47,026 bases of DNA from the IMG/VR virus record IMGVR_UViG_3300000553_000069, positions 1-47,026 of that record. One strand, written 5' to 3'. The stretch's first letter is position 1, and every line of letters begins with the position of its first letter. A program made the translations under genes and the position numbers. Positions 44,662 to 47,026 of the stretch are shown piece after piece. The notes beneath the pieces were generated by a model. The model saw only the letters and a program-made list of their open reading frames with translations, made no database searches and was not told the DNA's origin. The DNA comes from a virus.

Positions 44662-46002
44662 TTAGTGGAACATTAAAAAACTGTTAATTACATCCAATCT
44701 GTTGGCAGCACGGTCTCCGTGTCCTGCTGGAAATATAACCACATTCCACTTAGGTTGAGGGCCTTCAGGAATTGTTAACATTTGATCGTATGTGATAATT
44801 GATGCTGGATCAATTTTATACCTAGTGGCCAGCATTTTTTTAAATTCTTCCCATGCTTCAGGACTTTTAACTTGTGTACGACCTTTGGTATCTTTAACAT
44901 ATTTGCCTTTAGCATCCGTAACAAACAATGTGCGGAACAAGTCTTTGGGTAATGTTACAGCATCTTTCACTGCGTTTCCTTGAGCTTTGTGTAGTTCAAT
45001 TTGCTTTTCTTCACCGCGTTTACTTCCCGAACTAAAGTTAACAATAAAATTATCTGGTTTGTTGGCAGTCGCAGCCGCGGCTATTTTTGTATAAGCATAA
45101 AATTTTACATCTGGATTAGTACGAGCAACGTTAAATGCTAGATCTAAATATTCTTTACTAAAGAAATCTCCAGCATCATGCCAGCGTACAACTAATCTAA
45201 TACCATGCTTGTCTGCTTTGCCTTTAAGACCTTGTATTTCTTTGTTAACCATGGCCATATATCCAGCAGGGTCATTGACTAAAAAGTTTAATGCTTGTGC
45301 AGCTGACATACTACTAGCAGGGAACATTACATATCCACCTTTACGAGCGTAACAAAATAATTGACAACCACCAGCACCAGGGCAAGTAGTAATTTCTACA
45401 AAATCGCCTGTTTCCTCGTCCACAACAACACCGCTTAATGCTGGCAATGTTAAGTCATAAACAATTTCGCCTTCTGTAGCACTCTTACTCATTTTAGCAT
45501 TAGTGCCTAATAATGAACGAGGGCGGGTAGTGATTTGTCGGGCTAAATCATCTAAATCCCATTCGGTACCTTCGTCATCTTTAGTAATTGCTTTGATATT
45601 GCTACCGTGTATGATTGGAGCAAATCTATCTTTCTTTGTCTTAGTACCAGTTTTAATACGATCGGTATAACCTTGTAACTCATCGCGACTCATTCGGCGA
45701 TGTGGAGCATTTAACCCAATAGCTTCATTTGTAATTTCTTCTACATTTAAAATTTTAGCCCCGGGGTGGTGAATCTCAACTTTATGTTGTGCGATTCGTG
45801 CGCTCTGAGCTTTGACCTTAAAGTGTTTTATGACACCGTATATATTTGCTGTAATTCTAAATTGTTTATTAAATTGGCCGGCTGCTAATAACCCACTAAT
45901 GTCAGATTCTTCAACACCTTGATCTTCAATATGTAACGGAGTGACTTTAAATCCACCTAGTGTTGTCTGTGCAGATTCGATAATAAATTCACGAGCTTTC
46001 AT
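44662..46002 (-). CDS. GP88-family protein (mycobacteriophage gp88-like)
   Basis: 446 residues. CPGAGGCQLFCYARKGGYVM (about 208-227) is the Cys-rich signature CPxAxxCxxxCYA of the GP88 family; RLVVRWHDAGDFFSKEYLDLAFNVARTNPDVKFYAYTK follows the usual order. The family is widespread in phages; its role is unknown, and the Cys set suggests a metal or Fe-S cluster. The first 160 residues are additional and begin MKAREFIIESAQTTLGG, a leader like those of T4 internal head proteins. So it may be packaged. It starts 2 nt below the metalloprotease gene's stop. Confidence 0.75.
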   Translation of the reverse strand: MKAREFIIESAQTTLGGFKVTPLHIEDQGVEESDISGLLAAGQFNKQFRITANIYGVIKHFKVKAQSARIAQHKVEIHHPGAKILNVEEITNEAIGLNAPHRRMSRDELQGYTDRIKTGTKTKKDRFAPIIHGSNIKAITKDDEGTEWDLDDLARQITTRPRSLLGTNAKMSKSATEGEIVYDLTLPALSGVVVDEETGDFVEITTCPGAGGCQLFCYARKGGYVMFPASSMSAAQALNFLVNDPAGYMAMVNKEIQGLKGKADKHGIRLVVRWHDAGDFFSKEYLDLAFNVARTNPDVKFYAYTKIAAAATANKPDNFIVNFSSGSKRGEEKQIELHKAQGNAVKDAVTLPKDLFRTLFVTDAKGKYVKDTKGRTQVKSPEAWEEFKKMLATRYKIDPASIITYDQMLTIPEGPQPKWNVVIFPAGHGDRAANRLDVINSFLMFH

Positions 46003-46004
46003 TG

Positions 46005-47026
46005 TTAATTCCTTTTAAACAATTCTAATTCTTCCATCATACGATGTACTATGCCATCTGGACGTAGTTCTTGTGGACGACCTTGGCTATCAGTATCTAA
46101 TAATAACTTATTGGCATTTTTGCCAAGCGCACCTGGGCGTATATCTACAGTAAGTGCCATTTCAAAACGTGGATCATGTGCTTCTGCGGCAGTGGGGATA
46201 TAGCCAGTAGCTTCATTTACTATAGGATCTGGTTTCCAATTTCTAGACAAATTAGTAATATATCGCCTAGCCTTGGTCATATCCAAATTAGTAGGATTGG
46301 AATAATCTCCGGGTTTTTTAAAAATTAAATCAGCACCTTTAAAAATCAAAAGACCTTTATCAGTAAATTTAATTCTATAACCTTGAATGGCAAATTCTTT
46401 TCCAGCAAGTTTATCTTGTTGCCATTTAACAATTTTTTCGCCAGCAGGTGTAATGGCTCCGTATCCTTCGTCAATAATATTGTCAGTAAACAATTCAGGA
46501 TGCATACTACCATAGTCGCGCATAATTATGCCAGCGCGAGCATTAGCTTCATTTTCAAACTCGCTTCCAGTTTCTCCTGCTGTATCTGGCATATCGATAG
46601 TTTCGTGCTGGTGTTGGTGTGTAAGTTCGTGTGCCAGGGTACGAAGAGTATCCATAATATGTCTAGATCCTACCGCCACCTCTAACTCACCTGTTTGAGG
46701 ATTAAATCTTCCAAATGTTTTATTGCGTTGTGACCATGTTGGATCTCGGCGTAATCTTAATTTAGGAGGATTATCTAATTTTAATTTGTCAATACAAAAT
46801 TTTACAAAGTCATCAATGATATTTGTTTCTGATTGATTATTATCATTTTCATTGGTAAATTCACAAGTGCTAGGATCAGTACCATCAGGCGTAATACCTA
46901 CTTCGTTTAATTGTCCTTCATTGGTAAATTCACAAGTGCTAGGATCAGTACCATCAGGAGTAATACCTACTTCATCAATGTAATCTCGATCAGATTTATA
47001 TCCATATACAACTGGGGTAGGCGTAC
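46005..47026 (-). CDS. Zinc metalloprotease-like protein, N-terminus cut by window edge
   Basis: The frame is open from the right edge to the stop at 46005 (about 340 residues); internal GTG at 46679 is not the real start. Order: two tandem copies of a 19-residue segment (EVGITPDGTDPSTCEFTNE), an acidic Asn-rich spacer, a basic segment (PPKLRLRRDPTWSQRNKTFGRF), then TLAHELTHQHQHE, a zincin HExxH motif with a further Glu in FENEANARAG as possible third ligand. The C-terminal part (AIQGYRIKFTDKGLLIFKG) is strand-rich. Likely a zinc protease packaged with or acting on virion proteins; the target is unknown. Confidence 0.75.
   Translation of the reverse strand, partial: TPTPVVYGYKSDRDYIDEVGITPDGTDPSTCEFTNEGQLNEVGITPDGTDPSTCEFTNENDNNQSETNIIDDFVKFCIDKLKLDNPPKLRLRRDPTWSQRNKTFGRFNPQTGELEVAVGSRHIMDTLRTLAHELTHQHQHETIDMPDTAGETGSEFENEANARAGIIMRDYGSMHPELFTDNIIDEGYGAITPAGEKIVKWQQDKLAGKEFAIQGYRIKFTDKGLLIFKGADLIFKKPGDYSNPTNLDMTKARRYITNLSRNWKPDPIVNEATGYIPTAAEAHDPRFEMALTVDIRPGALGKNANKLLLDTDSQGRPQELRPDGIVHRMMEELELFKRN
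46851..46973 (-). repeat. Tandem 69-nt repeat inside metalloprotease gene
   Basis: Two copies (46851-46904 and 46920-46973) identical except for one base over 54 nt, 69 nt apart. In frame they encode EVGITPDGTDPSTCEFTNE twice. Confidence 0.85.

Noticed and set aside
1-47026. CRISPR arrays, IS elements, rRNA genes, integrase or attachment sites
   Set aside because: No regularly spaced repeats, transposase, rRNA or integrase signatures were seen.

Overview
The window is a contiguous piece of a large tailed-phage genome of the T4-like (myovirus) type, AT-rich, with nearly every gene on the minus strand. Evidence: a family B DNA polymerase (33398-36055), a gp45-type sliding clamp (31708-32430), a DsbA-like late-transcription protein (36132-36392), a T4 RNase H-type 5'-3' exonuclease (12111-13112), a tRNA cluster, and at least six free-standing homing endonucleases of four kinds. 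The host is probably a Gram-negative proteobacterium: the phage carries an outer-membrane beta-barrel protein ending in Phe, CCA-encoding bacterial tRNAs, and some fifteen sigma70-type promoters with 17-18 bp spacers. The host genus cannot be read from the sequence; an aquatic betaproteobacterium is only a guess.

Layout, left to right. 1-1565: tightly overlapping small early genes, ending upstream at a sigma70 promoter. 1790-2395: metallophosphoesterase. 2459-4220: eleven tRNA genes, including an initiator tRNA, interrupted by a PD-(D/E)XK homing endonuclease. 4221-4800: about 580 nt of non-coding DNA with long inverted repeats, its own consensus promoter and a direct junction to tRNA-Cys, read here as a large structured RNA of the ROOL/GOLLD kind. 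4916-5827: HNH endonuclease on the plus strand, followed by an aberrant tRNA-Tyr and a long hairpin. 6916-7404: outer-membrane protein. 7545-7923: a circularly permuted, two-piece tmRNA (ssrA) below a cold-shock gene. 8205-13112: a tRNA-Met/Ile, a GIY-YIG endonuclease, small conserved genes, MazG-like protein, DUF2061 protein, a kinase/nucleotidyltransferase fusion and the exonuclease.

13171-31711 is an enzyme-rich region: glycosyltransferases, nucleotide-sugar enzymes (UDP-glucose dehydrogenase-like, epimerase, SDR, cupin, C-methyltransferase, MDR and Gfo/Idh oxidoreductases) interleaved with a 7-deazaguanine pathway (folE, queD, queE) and a large TGT-fold protein of DpdA type. Together folE, queD, queE and DpdA would make and insert a 7-deazaguanine base into phage DNA. 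No queC is present here, so 7-carboxy-7-deazaguanine or a product of a gene outside the window is possible. Both folE and queD carry a second, diverged copy of their 3' end just downstream, the footprint of insertions.

31708-36392 is the replication block. 36546-47026 is the start of the virion-protein side: a glycosyltransferase, a secreted protein, two large acidic or KOW-containing proteins, a Dps-like protein, GNAT proteins, a deaminase-GNAT fusion, a GP88-like protein and a zinc metalloprotease running off the right edge. Several of these begin with short leaders resembling T4 capsid-targeting propeptides, suggesting they are packaged inside the head. A late-promoter-like CTAAATA box lies 4-7 nt before the start codon of several endonuclease and late genes, implying leaderless late transcripts.
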